Shown here piece by piece: positions 47,035 through 58,273 of a stretch of DNA of 64,000 nt (positions are counted from its first letter, which is position 1; each line of letters begins with the position of its first letter). The translations under genes and the position numbers were made by a program. The stretch covers positions 54,905 through 118,904 of the forward strand of contig JALIZF010000958.1 in assembly GCA_029948255.1 (NCBI GenBank), written 5' to 3'. Origin of the DNA: Telmatactis stephensoni. Lineage: Eukaryota > Cnidaria > Anthozoa > Actiniaria > Isophelliidae. The notes beneath the pieces are model-generated. The model saw only the letters and a list, made by a program, of their open reading frames with translations. It searched no databases and was not told where the DNA came from.

Positions 47035-49063
47035 CAATCAATCAATCGATCACGATCATGCACAGAATAAATTCAAAATCCTAAAAAAAAGCACAACTGA
47101 AAGCAGTATAGATGGATAATGGATAAATGTTTATTGGCGAATTGCTTATGAGTTGTACGTCAAACACGGCAAACCTACTTTACTCTGCACCATACAATCA
47201 CACCAACTTACCTTGGTACAGTTGTCATTCCCAACGTAGTCTATCCAGTTGTTAGCGTCGTTGCTGTAGGACAGGGTATACATGGTCACCCACTGGTACC
47301 ATCCAACGATATCTCGACCTTGTGTGGCTACTTTGGTCACAGTTTTAATGGATAAAAGATTTATTTGCACAAATTCTCCAATTGTTTGCTCTTCCTTGGA
47401 TCCATTAGCACACCATGAGCTATCCAAGTTGTTGGTTCTCTGGCGATGTAATCGAGCAAAGAAAGGTTTGCAATGATCGTTGCGAGTAGTTGAAGCTGCT
47501 ATTTGATTGTCTCTAATGCGACCATCTTCCATGCCCAATGGTAGCGAACAGCCTAAATATTATCGATCATTTATAAAAGAGTTTTTCTGGAAATCTTAAT
47601 CAGTAGAAATCACAAAAAAGTGAAGATTTATCGTGATTCTTACTTGATATATCCACCACAGGTGAACATGATGACTCGTTTTCTTCTTTAGCTGGTCCAG
47701 GACAATCCGAGGCTGCAGCATTCAAAAATGGGTTGACACAACTACGTGTACGAGTTGTTTTTGGACAAACGCATGACCAGGCACCCCATTGGGACCAGTC
47801 CCCATCTACGTAGAAAACATGAAATAAATTTAAAAAATATTAAAAAATAAATAAAAAATTAAGACTTATATACCGCAAATAACTATATGTATATAATCAA
47901 ATGCGGTTGAAATAAAATGAAGTATAATCAAACATAAATGGATTAAGAATCCCAACTGGCAAGGAGGCAAACCAGTTGGCTATATAAACATGGACGTCGA
48001 GAAACTGAATTTGAACTAATCGAAATCGGAATAAATTCAGTCTCGGCTAGTGGCCAGAGCGGGAATCGAACCTGGGACCGCCAGCCTTGCGAGACCAACG
48101 CTCTGACCACTCGGCCATGCTGCCTCCTTTCTTAATAAACGCACACAATTATTTGTATTTATCGACTGATCAACTGTGACTTTGAAACGTTTGGGTACAA
48201 TCATAGCAACGGCTAAAAACAAAAATCAAAGTAATAAAATAGAAGAAGAAGAAGAAGAAGAAGAAGAAGAAGAAGAAGAAGAAAAAGAAGAAGAAGAAAA
48301 AAAAAGAAGAGGAGGAGAAGAAGAAGAAGAAAAAGAAGAAGAAGAAGAAGAAGGAAAAAAAAAATAGAAAAAGAGGCACGAAAACTGCAAGATCAGAAGA
48401 TGTGAAAAAGTATGTGTAAAACCATCTAAAAGTACCATAATCTATGTAAATAGCAATTTACTGGATCTTTCCATGGTTTTTGACAAGGAGGGAAAGATTA
48501 TTTAAAAACTCATTTGAAATACTGATTTCAAACAGTTGTTTACCTCGACAACTGAAGGTGTCCCAAGCAAAGTCTGGAAAGCAAAACTTATTGGCAGAGC
48601 ATGGCTTGGATAAACATGGATTCTGTTGAACATAATTATATGTGTTACATGTGTTACATCCTGGAATAATACTGAGGACAAGAGGAGCGAGATCACGTGA
48701 TTTGCTTTTTCATCCTGGCATCGATTTTCATTGTTTCTTTTTTCTTTTAAGTATTCATTACCTTGATAGAACAATATTCGTAGCCCTCCTTGGACACGAG
48801 TTTGGCAGGGTATGCACCATGTTACGTACGTCGTGACATGTCCTTCCACTGAGAGAGGGGATGGGGCAAATTGTACTGTGGAGAGGGGAGAGGAGAGGGC
48901 TTTTAATGTTAAACCAGGTATTTCGTTACCTTGATAGGACAATATTCGTAGCCTTCTTTGAGCACAACTTTAGCAGGGTATGTACCATGGTCAGTGCTAC
49001 TCAACTCACACGTCCTGACATGTCCTTCTACTAGACCCAAGTTGTTTCCTCTTTCCCATGCGC
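46833..49063 (-). CDS. PAN-EGF-TSP1-discoidin protein, 3' part of gene
   Basis: Five minus-strand exons, 5' to 3': 49063-48930 (end of a PAN/apple domain: TCELSSTDHGTYPAKVVLKE then GYEYCPIK); 48622-48544 (EGF-like NPCLSKPCSANKFCFPDFAW); 47805-47644 (thrombospondin type 1: DGDWSQWGAWSCVCPKTTRT then RSC); 47552-47212 (F5/8 type C: CSLPLGMEDGRIRDNQIAAS and WCANGSKEEQTIGEFVQINL); 46970-46833 (F5/8 end: VLPVPIKAQYIRVVVYAW, MRLELYGC, stop). Phases 0, 1, 1, 0 agree at each junction. Such proteins are secreted or surface adhesion molecules; discoidin domains bind lipids or glycans. The 5' part (signal peptide, first half of PAN) is not found in the window; the boundary at 49063 lies in a SINE-like tail and is uncertain. 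Convergent with the receptor gene. Confidence 0.8.
46991..47051. repeat. (TGAT)n/(ATCA)n palindromic microsatellite
   Basis: A run of TGAT units switches to ATCA units near 47032, so the whole tract can fold on itself. It lies in the last intron of the minus-strand gene. Confidence 0.85.
47935..48124 (-). repeat. tRNA-derived SINE
   Basis: The minus strand begins GGAGGCAGCATGGCCGAGTG, a Pol III A box, and carries GGTTCGATTCCCGC, a B box, at normal tRNA distance. A non-tRNA tail (CGAGACTGAATTTATTCCG and on) follows. The 5' and 3' ends do not pair as an acceptor stem, so it is a SINE in an intron, not a tRNA gene. Confidence 0.7.
48241..48363. repeat. (GAA)n microsatellite
   Basis: Purine tract of GAA units with A-rich and GGA interruptions, about 120 bases. 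Open frames across it (poly-Glu plus strand, poly-Phe/Ser minus strand) are repeat artefacts. Confidence 0.95.
48762..48853 (-). pseudogene. Decayed duplicate of the PAN exon
   Basis: Lies between the PAN exon (48930-49063) and the EGF exon. It keeps the GTAATG donor position, the end YPAKLVSKEGYEYCSIK and the upstream GGACATGTC segment. A deletion of about 14 bases relative to the intact exon shifts the frame and brings in TAA. It appears to be an inactivated tandem exon duplication. Confidence 0.7.
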
Positions 49064-52000
49064 CTAGAGCATATTTGTATAGGCGCAATATAAATGCATT
49101 ATATTATTATTATTATTATTATGACACGCAATGAGGTTCAATGAAACATTTGTGCTGACACGCTTGTAATCCGGGAACTAGGACTCTAAAGGTCTTGATC
49201 ACGTGACCAGTCAAAGTTTTGTTTTGGATACAGGGTAGATATCTAAGGTCTTTACAACCACCTTCACCTGTGTAGGGAGGGGTGAAAACGACGTAAAAAT
49301 CTATGAAACATATTTATATTGTATATCAATATATTGTATATCAATATATTGTATATATTTATATTAAATTGTATATAGTGGTAAATGTTTTCATAGCAAT
49401 TGTATTAGCCACAGCAAGGATCTTAAATGTGATATTAATTTTTGTGTGTTCAAAATTAATGCTTAAGGCCACAGTTTTTATTTAGTTTCAACAGCTTTAA
49501 TTTTGTGAGTGGAATTGTCACTCGGAAAGATATTAAAAATAAGTCCATGTTTCAACGAGTTTGAAATATTTGCTATTTTGTTATGTTTTATCTATGTGAG
49601 CGTATATATAATATTCATGACATTGAAAATCAAACTCAGAAGCTTTGAAATCAGTTCTACTGAGCCAGGGTGCCGAGTAAATTTCTATGCTTCACAGGTG
49701 TCATGGAGTTTCCGTTCTGCAGATCTTTTAAACAAAAGGAAAATGTTTTCAATCCATGCACCCTAGGAACAGGATGGCTCATGCATTTTTTATAAAAATC
49801 AGCTTTTAGATTAAGCAAGACTTTGCGGTTCTTCCAATTTCCTTGATGTGCGCGCAATTTTCACATCCTTGTTTCGACTTGTCTCTCGTTTTTGTAGCTT
49901 GGTGTAGGGAAGGAGTAGAATGCACACTGTTCGCACTTTAGACAAGTCATGAGTTTCAAGAGGACTCGATAAAATAAATCTTATTATTAGTGTCGACATC
50001 GCCGAGTTTCTGAGGAAATACTGGAAACTAGAGCTCGAGATGGGGTGTAAATGACTGATGTAACAAAATATGACTCGTGTAGGTTAACACAATTGGGAGT
50101 TTGTCGAGTTTTGAAAGTTTAGAGCTGACCAAAACCTTTGTTTTTTCAGATTAAACACGTCTGGGATAAAAAAATTAAGGCTTGTCATTGAAAATGTTTT
50201 TGATTGTTGAAAATAATTTAATTCTAATTAAAGCCGTTTGTATGAATAGTAATTTAGCATTTTCTCGTACATTCATCTTAAACTTATAGTGATTCAACAA
50301 GAGTATTAAGTAACAAGGAACTACTTCAAATCTTTGCAATAATTTCTTGCGGTCTAACTAATAATGTAAAGAATTATTTGCTTTCGGCTAAATACCTACA
50401 TTTCAATCCACGGATTTTACAAAATTTGCTGATAAAGAACATATGCTACATCATTTGAATTAACATTTTTGTCCACTAAAACCACCTCAGACCTAATCAC
50501 GGAGGTTGAAGACACTGAGTCCAGTTAATCTAAGATGGGTAGTCTGCATAAAGTCATACCTTTTGAACAAATAATCATTGACAGAATGGTGAGAAAACAT
50601 AGGAACTCCATGTCTTGGACTTGCTTGGCGAAAAACCGCAAAATAAACTGAACTCTTCTGGTAGCAGAGTTGAGAGTAGTCCGGCCAACTAGCTTGGTGT
50701 TCTTAAGCACGTTGCACCTGTACCAACTTTTATGCCGTAACAAGGAGAACATAAACAGGGTAAACAAGTTTTTTTCTTACGACCATGCCAAATCACGCAC
50801 ATTGTTTCTATAGAAACTATTGTATAATCTAAATACCTATAGTCACGTGATGATTTTTATCAGTTTCATGCGGAGTCCATCTTCAAAGTTACTTCTCGAC
50901 CAAAGCAGATCAATGTTTCTATAGAGACTAGTGAATACTTTGAATTCCTTTTCCTTTGGCTTGATGTTCAGACAACCAATCAACCATCCAAACAACAAAC
51001 AAACAAATAAACAGACAGACAGACGGACAGACAGACAAACAGACAAACAAAGAAAGAAACAAATAAACAAAAACATAAGCAAAATAACAAATAACAACAG
51101 AACGATTTTATCCTATACAAATGGAATGATTATGGCACAATTAATGAAAACAGCTTCACACCATTGAGAATTCAATATATTTATTCCACTTTTGAAAAAA
51201 TTGTAAGATATATATAAAATTGTGATGTTTTTTTTTTGTAGTGAAAAACATTTTGAAGAACGCAAGACGTTGCCTTATTTAAAGTTAAATGGCTCGAAAT
51301 GCCATGGATAAATCACTATACTATTTTATGAATATAAAGTGTGTATATTAGAAATGATGAACATGGTGCAGGTAGAATTCATTATTAGGAGTATATATAT
51401 CACACAGGTAGCAGATGTTTCTCTTCAATCATTGGTCTCATCAAAAGATTTAGCTGTGGTTATCTCACTCTTAACAATGACTAGTGCCACCACGTTATAT
51501 TAAAGGTGAGTTAACACAACACAGCAGACGGGAGAACCTTTTTTGAGACAGTTAGCATGGTTGGACTTTACTGATTTCCCAATAAAATAGGAATTGAACA
51601 CAGGAAGGACTTATTAGTTGTATTTTTCTTCGGAACAAGGCGAGATTGATATCCAAAGTGACTGTAATATATAGATGAGCACATCGTGAGGTATGACCAG
51701 AACAAAAGCAAGGAACATTCCTGTGTGATATACTCCTGTCCATAAATTTCAACTCATTTCTTTGTATTAAAGAGCGACCGCTATGTAATATATTATAATT
51801 TTGATGGGTGCATTATGATTAAACAATATAACTGATCCTCAGTACTATTGCTGAATTCAACCCTTTGTAATCAATTAGATAAAGAAGGGGTAGCCACGTT
51901 GACTTGGATGCATTAAAGATCAACGAGAAATGAAAAAATCCTTTGTTGAAGTTCATCCAAGATGGCTGCCGTGATGACGTCATGATTACTTGTAATCAAG

Positions 52001-52498
52001 TAATAATGAGGCTACAATGAGATGCAAAATACCTGGACACTATTATATCTTTTTAGTACAGACCAAACGATCTCTCAGTAGATACCTTTTCTTCCCCTCC
52101 TCCCATTTCAATATATGATGTTGATTTGTGATTGCCAAAGTGCAATGGCGAGCCTTGAACAACTAACATTGATGTGGAAGAGAGGGAGCACGCGTTATGC
52201 CATCCAATTAGTTTATTACTCTAGAGTCTAAACAAAAGGAATAAAAAAACTGGCAATAATAACAAGAGATTCTTTTGTTGCAACGAAATAAACCAACGAG
52301 AAAAGACGTTCTGAGTAAGTGAAGGCCTACTGGTTCAAACCGTAGCGGGTATATGTACTGTTCATAAAAACACGTGCACTATAAAACCTGAGTAAAGGAA
52401 GTTTAGCCTTCTTCGCAGCCGTTCTTTGGGTCGTCACGCAATACTTAACTCCCCAAGTAACTTTGGAGCCAGGCATTGCGTGACAACCCAAGTAACAG

Positions 52499-52622
52499 AA
52501 AAAGAATGGCAAAAAGAAAAACAGAAAAAAGAAAAGAGCAGAAAAGAAAAGAAAAGAGAAAAGAGAGAAAAAAGAAGAAAAGAGCAAAAAAGAAAAGAAA
52601 GGAAAAGAAAAGAAAAGAAAGA
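52499..52622. repeat. (AAAAG)n purine tract
   Basis: Imperfect GAAAA/AAAAG units over about 120 bases. The minus-strand open frame of Phe, Leu and Ser is a repeat artefact. Confidence 0.9.
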
Positions 52623-52865
52623 GGATCTTGCATAAACTGTCGAGGTTGGCATAGTCAGAACAGGTCAAGCACCCATACAACTCTAATCACCGCTACCTTA
52701 TTGTTACATCATTTTCTCTTGATTTTTACTAATATAATTTTTGCGGGACTAAATCGCGAATCGAAAATAATTAAGTAACAATGAGGTAACATCTATACAT
52801 GATCAAATATTTACAGCCTACAAAATTTTTAACTCGACGTACGCGAAGTTATAATTTATATCTAA

Positions 52866-53095
52866 TATAAAGCGCTGTTACATGGTGCAGTTTTTTCTAC
52901 ATCTCGTCTCGTAATGACATTGCAAAACAAGTTGCATGAACCAGTGCAGCGTGTAACATAACCTGCGTCGCTCAAAATCGTTGCAAGAAAACGATTGCGG
53001 CAACGTTTTGCAGACTTGCGCCAGCAACAACTCTGCAATAGGTCATCGCGAGACAAGTTGCATAAAACATCGCAGCTTCACCCTTTAGAATGAAT
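52866..53095. mobile_element. TIR element related to the one at 42605-42852
   Basis: Shares GCGCTGTTACATGGTGCAGT, CTCGTCTCGTAATGACATTG and AAACAAGTTGCATGAAC with the receptor-intron copy, and ends in an inverted, more diverged arm (CGCGAGACAAGTTGCAT). Confidence 0.7.
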
Positions 53096-53097
53096 GT

Positions 53098-53256
53098 ATA
53101 AAGGCTTTGCACCATCACATGATGGCAGCCATGACAGGAGGCTTTTCCCCCTGGGGAACTGAACTCTTTCTCATGTAAACCAGATTAGTCCAGAATCTAT
53201 TGTTCCGGTTACCTCCTGTCCTGGCTGCCGTCACGTGATGGTGCAAAGCCTCTATA
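53098..53256. mobile_element. Short inverted-repeat element
   Basis: TATAAAGGCTTTGCACCATC, ACATGATGGCAGCCATGACA, GGAGG at the left is mirrored by CCTCCTGTCCTGGCTGCCGT, CACGTGATGGTGCAAAGCCT, CTATA at the right. Arms are about 45 bp with a spacer of about 70 bases. Confidence 0.8.
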
Positions 53257-53763
53257 CCCTGAACAGATTAAAATTACGTAAAGGTTACCTATAGTGCGAC
53301 TACGTCAACCAAGGCCACCTAAAAGTATATATTTCAATCAAATTTTCAATGCACATTTTTGATGCTGACCAACAGAATGTTGGCGAGTTCCTACAGTTCC
53401 TTATGCTCAATCCTGATGCATTTTGTACACATTTATATCCATTTTAAGCAAAATATTAAACATTTGTAGAGTTTGTGTACTTGGTCGTAATTTCAGTGAT
53501 AATTTGCATGACAACTGTTTGAGTGGCGTTGGTTGGTGTAGTTACACTGCAAGCCTTGTTCACACTAACGTCTTTATCACATGCAATCGCAATCGTAGTC
53601 GCAATCCGCAATAAGCCTTAAAATTTTAATGAAAAGAGAATGAAAATGAATGCGAATGCGAATGCGAATGAAAAGAATCTTCCAGACTCTGGTAAGGATC
53701 GGAATACATGGCCGCTTTGAAGGCCTAGAGCATGTAGTCTAACAGCCCTATGATTCCAATCGT

Positions 53764-55575
53764 CTAACAGCCATACAACTCGAGTCTCATGGAAATATGT
53801 CCGTACCATGAATACGCAAGGACTCTGATGTGTTGCGCTTTGATGGACACAGGAAGCACGTTTGTCACAACTGTAGTTTGATCGGTGTTAGCAATGAAAC
53901 GCTGTATAAATGAATGAATTAATCGTTGATAAAGTAAATAAACAATACAGGGGCAGATCCAGGCGGATGCCATAGGTGCACCGGACACTCCCCTAGCACT
54001 TACTTTTTTTTCTATTGGCTTCTTGCGCGCGAGATGACGTTATCAGATTCCATTGTTAAGAGGCCGCCAACTTGGATGAGACGTCATCTCTCAAGAGGCC
54101 TATTTGGGGCACCCCCTTTAATTAAATGGTCAAGTCACGGATCACAGATAAGAGCACAGGCGACCCATCCTCTGGGTTCGTGGAATTGGTAGTGTGGGCT
54201 TCCTGTGTTAGCAGTTACGTTCAAAATTATAAGATTTCTATGTAAGTTCGGATTTCACCCCTAAACTTACGATTTAATTAATTTCACGTTTAAATATTCC
54301 ACAGAAATAAAGATTGATAGTTCCTTATGTGTTTTGTGTAGTTTCTTTTGGGATAGAGCTCCTATTTAGCGAGTTTGAGAGAGTTACTTTCGGGGTTGTG
54401 TTGACTACTCCCCTAGATACAGAAGATGCCGTCGACGTTTCAGAGAGATACTAGACGCAGTTATGCAGCGCTTACATAAGATAAAACATATGAAAATCTA
54501 ATATTATTGCTAGTGTACTTATGAGCCATCGACAGGGTTAGTGTTTCATCATGTGCAATTAGCTAGCTAGCCGAGGGTTCCTGACCAATCCAGTTGGCAA
54601 AACATTTTCTGGCCGACTGAGTTTTATGATAAAGCAATCTGATTTATACACTCTCTATACCTTGGTACAACTGTCATTTCCAACGTAGTCTGTCCAGTTG
54701 ATAGCGTCGTTGCTGTAGGACAGGGTATACATGGTCACCCATTGATATGTATTCTGGACATATCGTCCTTGTGTGGCTACTTTTGTTACGGTTTTGATGG
54801 ATCCAAGATTTACTTGTATAAACTCTCCTCTCCGGTTGTAAAATGCACACCACGAGCTGTCATAGTGGCCGATTTTCTTTCGATGTAATCGAGCATAGGA
54901 GGGTTTGCAGTTATTGGGCATTGAACTTGATGCTGTTATCTGAGCACTACTAATAAGACCATTTTGCATACCCAAGGGTTGTGAACAGCCTAAAGATGTT
55001 TAAGACATTTAATATCTAATTTGTACGATGTGTTGACGGAAAATGTTGGTAGATAAGAGTCTATAACACGGAGAACTATTGTAAATTTGTTTTACAATAG
55101 TTTTACAATGCCCAAAAATTGGAGAAGTAAGCTCTTGACGAACTGACTCAAGCGCCAGCGCGCGTGCAAAATCAAATATGAAATATGAGCACAGACAATC
55201 AGAGGTGCATTTACAGTCGAAGCACTCCACAGGCAGCCCATGCTCATTTCCTGTGGCTAAGAGACATGTAGCGATGTTTATAAATAGGGAGACGTTTTTG
55301 TCAACACGGACGTTACACTGACGTTTTCGTTCATCCGTTCCCCGTCATAGATGATGAGGCTGGAAGTTAAAGAGTATATATAGCAAGGGTTTAATATGTG
55401 ATGATTATATTCTTACTTGAAATATCCACCACTGGAGGACAGGATGGCTTTTCTTCTTCAGCTGGTCCAGGACAATCCGAGGCTGGATCATTCAAAAATG
55501 GGTTGACACAACTACGTGTACGAGTTGTTTTTGGACAGACGCATGACCAGGCACCCCAGTTGGTCCATTCTCCAT
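53764..55575 (-). CDS. Paralogous TSP1-discoidin gene, 3' exons
   Basis: Three minus-strand exons: 55575-55417 (TSP1: DGEWTNWGAWSCVCPKTTRT then RSC, DCPGPAEEEKPSC), 54989-54661 (F5/8 type C: CSQPLGMQNGLISSAQITAS, WCAFYNRRGEFIQVNL), 53901-53764 (RFIANTDQTTVV, VLPVSIKAQHIRVLAYSWYG, MRLELYGC, stop). Phases 1 and 0 match those of the neighbouring gene at 46833-49063, and the exon lengths are the same or nearly so (138 bases for the last exon in both), so this is a recent tandem paralogue. No EGF or PAN exon and no start codon were found upstream, so it is either incomplete in my reading or a partial duplicate. All three exons are intact. Confidence 0.8.
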
Positions 55576-56142
55576 CTTCGCAAGCAAAACAAAACAAACA
55601 ATTCGTTAATTTTAATTAATCGAGTGAAATGCATCCAAGAAACTGATTGGTTCTGATTGGCTCGACTCCATGGCGATATTAATCTTTCATAGAGGGAGGG
55701 GAGGGAAGGGGAGGGGAGGGGATAGGAAAACGGGGAAAGGGACGCCCTAGTCATTTGACTTCCCCAAACTCAAGGGAGCATGACAGAATGTATTTTGTTG
55801 TGATATTCTCCAGAAATTTCAATAAACGTCCGCCATCTTGTTTTTCATGCATTTTGATTTTTTGTCTCGTCTTTCCGCTGACCGTTTCCCCTGGCACGTA
55901 CTGGCACGTGTATTCTCCAGTTATTAAAATATTCAATAAATCTTATCAAGGCTCTCGTCAGCACTAAGACTGCAGCTGATGGACGTTTACTCAATCAACA
56001 TTTCGAAACAAATTGAAATAAATATTACCCTGTTTCTGACGTGGTGCGTCTTGGCGGTTGATTTGTTAAGCAGAAAAGTGAAAGTTTCGAGGATAGATAT
56101 CTTTACTTGTGAGTCCTTAGCAGTTAAGGAAAGGGAAAGGAA

Positions 56143-56270
56143 AACAAACAAACAAACAAACAAACAAACAAACAAACAAACAAACAAACAAACAAACAAA
56201 CAAACAAACAAACAAACAAACAAACAAACAAACAAACAAACAAACAAACAAACAAACAAACAAACAAACA
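56143..56270. repeat. (CAAA)n array, about 32 copies
   Basis: Uninterrupted CAAA tetramers. Related shorter tracts occur at 15046-15110 and 46701-46752. Minus-strand frames read a cyclic CLFV peptide and are not genes. Confidence 0.97.
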
Positions 56271-56870
56271 TAGAGACGATCACCTACTTGTGGGGACCCA
56301 ACGAACAAACCGACTTATGGGGACTTTATTTTCATAATCATGACTTTATTGTAATAATAGGGTCAATGGATAGGCCATCAAATCTACTAATAACAAATTC
56401 CTAAAAATTCACAAAAAATCAATTTTAGAGTTTTGGTGAAATACTTGTGGGGACTTAACAAACACTGTCAAAACAGACAATCACCGACTTGTGGGGACTT
56501 TTGTGTCAAAGTGCCTTATTTGGTCATCAAGTTATAGACATGATTTTATTGTGATAATAGGGTCAAAGGATAGTCGAAATTCGAAGAAAGTCAAATTAAT
56601 TTTAGAGTTTTGGTGAATATTACTTGTGGGGACTTAACAAACACTGTCAAAACAGACAATCACCGACTTGTGGGGACTTTTGTGTCAAAGTGCCTTATTT
56701 GGCCATAGGCACGTTATAGACATGATTTTATTGTGATAATCGGTCAAAGGATTGACGAATTTCGAAAAAAGTCAATATATTTTTTAGAGTTGTTGGGATT
56801 TTTTTGTGGAGACCTGACAAACTCCTTTTGGGGAATTGGTCACTGATTAAGGTGACTTGTGGGTACCTTT
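56270..56870. repeat. Tandem repeat, unit about 188 bp, with ACTTGTGGGGAC
   Basis: About three copies. The unit includes ACTTGTGGGGACTTAACAAA, CACTGTCAAAACAGACAATC, ACCGACTTGTGGGGACTTTT, GTGCCTTATTTGG and TATAGACATGATTTTATTGT, ending TTTTAGAGTT with TGGTGAA. Copies decay toward both ends. Confidence 0.85.
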
Positions 56871-58212
56871 TTATTGGAGGTTTTACAATTAAAAGCCATG
56901 TATTTCATAAAGATAAACCCTAATTTCGATCTTACATTTTTTCTTAAAATTGATGATGGATTTGAAGTAAATTTCTGGCCCCTATTGTCTTTTCATCACA
57001 TTTTATTAACGTATCTAAAAAATTAAAAAGGCGACCCCATTTCATGGTCATGTTTTTGTTCATCTTCAGTTTAGACCTAAAGGTAAAACAAATTGAAGAA
57101 ATCAATACTGAAAAGAATCGCGGTATATTATTTCGATGCGCCAATATGATAAGCTATGTGTAGGCAGATATCTTTTTTTCAGTACAATTTTTGCTCATTA
57201 GCATAGGAATTTCTCTTTTATCAACCATATAAACACCAAATCAACTCTGAATATTAAAAGGACATGGCAAAATTAGGTTTCTTTGAAAATTTGAGCTTGA
57301 CATAAGCAATCAGAGTTTTTGCGTGATGTGACTTTAAATACTCCTAGTTTTACAGAGAATGTATGGGCTCATACAGAAATCTGAAAGAAAATTGAAAACT
57401 TATATCTCGCATACTATTGCACGCAAAGAGCTGAACATTTCATAGCTATAGATTTCTTATATAACAAAACTCTTAAAAGTTTGTATGCCAATGAAGCAAA
57501 ATGTAAACATTGACGTACGTCAGCAAAGATCCTCCTTGTCTCAAAATCGAAAAAGTCAATTGCAAAAGGTAATTGGAGCGTTTTATTGTAGGAGCTGATA
57601 AAATAACTTTTCTTAACTAATTTTTTCCGCTGAATCCCAATATGATACCAAACCCAATTCTGCGTTCTAAAGGTTGAAAATGGTGTATTTGTGAAATGCT
57701 ATTATGACGTCATTGCACTACGCTGCACTTTAAAGGTTTTGATAAAGATCTATGCGTTAGTTGCAATTTTAAACTAGTAAAATGTTTATTTATGAGGAGA
57801 ATAGATTTTAAAATCGTGAAAAAGCAATTTATTATTTCTGACTTAGCCAGCTGAAATAGCAACACTTCCAATATATATCTATATCTATAGAGATACGCAT
57901 TGTAAACTATAGCGGGAACACGATATAACTGAGCTTGTAAATATATTACCCTCCACAAGATAATTGCACACCATACAATTAACCCTCCCACATTAATATA
58001 AAGCCCTCATTATCCTGTGTATCAAACTAGGTATTACATTCTGCTCTATAACAAGAAATTCCCTAAGGCGTTTGGGTCTCCTATAAAACTACCATAGGGA
58101 CATCTCTCACCACGCTTGCCAATCTCTGTGAGGACTGCAGTACAGGCTGGAACTTATTCAACAATTCACACAATTTACATCAGTTGACGCTCCCAGTATT
58201 GTAAATCTTAAT

Positions 58213-58273
58213 GTCATACTGAAGAAGGCCGTACGGAGGCCGAAACGTTTATGGAATAAAGTCTTTTTGACCA
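58213..58273 (+). ncRNA. Hammerhead-ribozyme-like motif
   Basis: CTGAAGA at 58219 fits the hammerhead core CUGANGA. It is followed by a GGCC-loop-GGCC stem, then GAAAC, then an arm TTTAT-GGA-ATAAA closing onto GTC (58261-58263), the expected cleavage triplet. GTCA before the core can pair with TGAC after the triplet. Stem III needs a bulged G. Hammerheads are known in Penelope-like elements, which fits the relic downstream. Confidence 0.5.

Larger units (their letters stand above)
49064..53763. other. Intergenic or intronic repeat-rich stretch
   Basis: No exon recognised. It contains a SINE-type tail with (ATT)n at 49060-49125, a TATATCAATATATTG repeat at 49318-49375, a CAGA/CAAA tract at 50990-51085, an AAAAG tract at 52499-52622, a TIR element at 52866-53095 and a short inverted-repeat element at 53098-53256. 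The missing 5' exons of the minus-strand gene ending at 46833 could lie here, but I could not identify them. Confidence 0.5.
55576..58212. other. Repeat-rich stretch without recognised genes
   Basis: Contains a pure CAAA array, the tandem repeat with ACTTGTGGGGAC, and AT-rich unique sequence from about 56880 to 58200 with no open frame or splice pattern I can support. Confidence 0.5.

Noticed and set aside
48048..48124. Possible tRNA gene on the minus strand
   Set aside because: A and B boxes are good, but the acceptor stem does not pair and the sequence continues as a SINE body.
50525..50767. Minus-strand frame with MFTLFMFSLLRHKSW start
   Set aside because: Single short frame without domain, splice sites or neighbours; chance expectation in AT-rich DNA.
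55979..56404. 141-codon frame with poly-NKQT
   Set aside because: Translation of the CAAA microsatellite.
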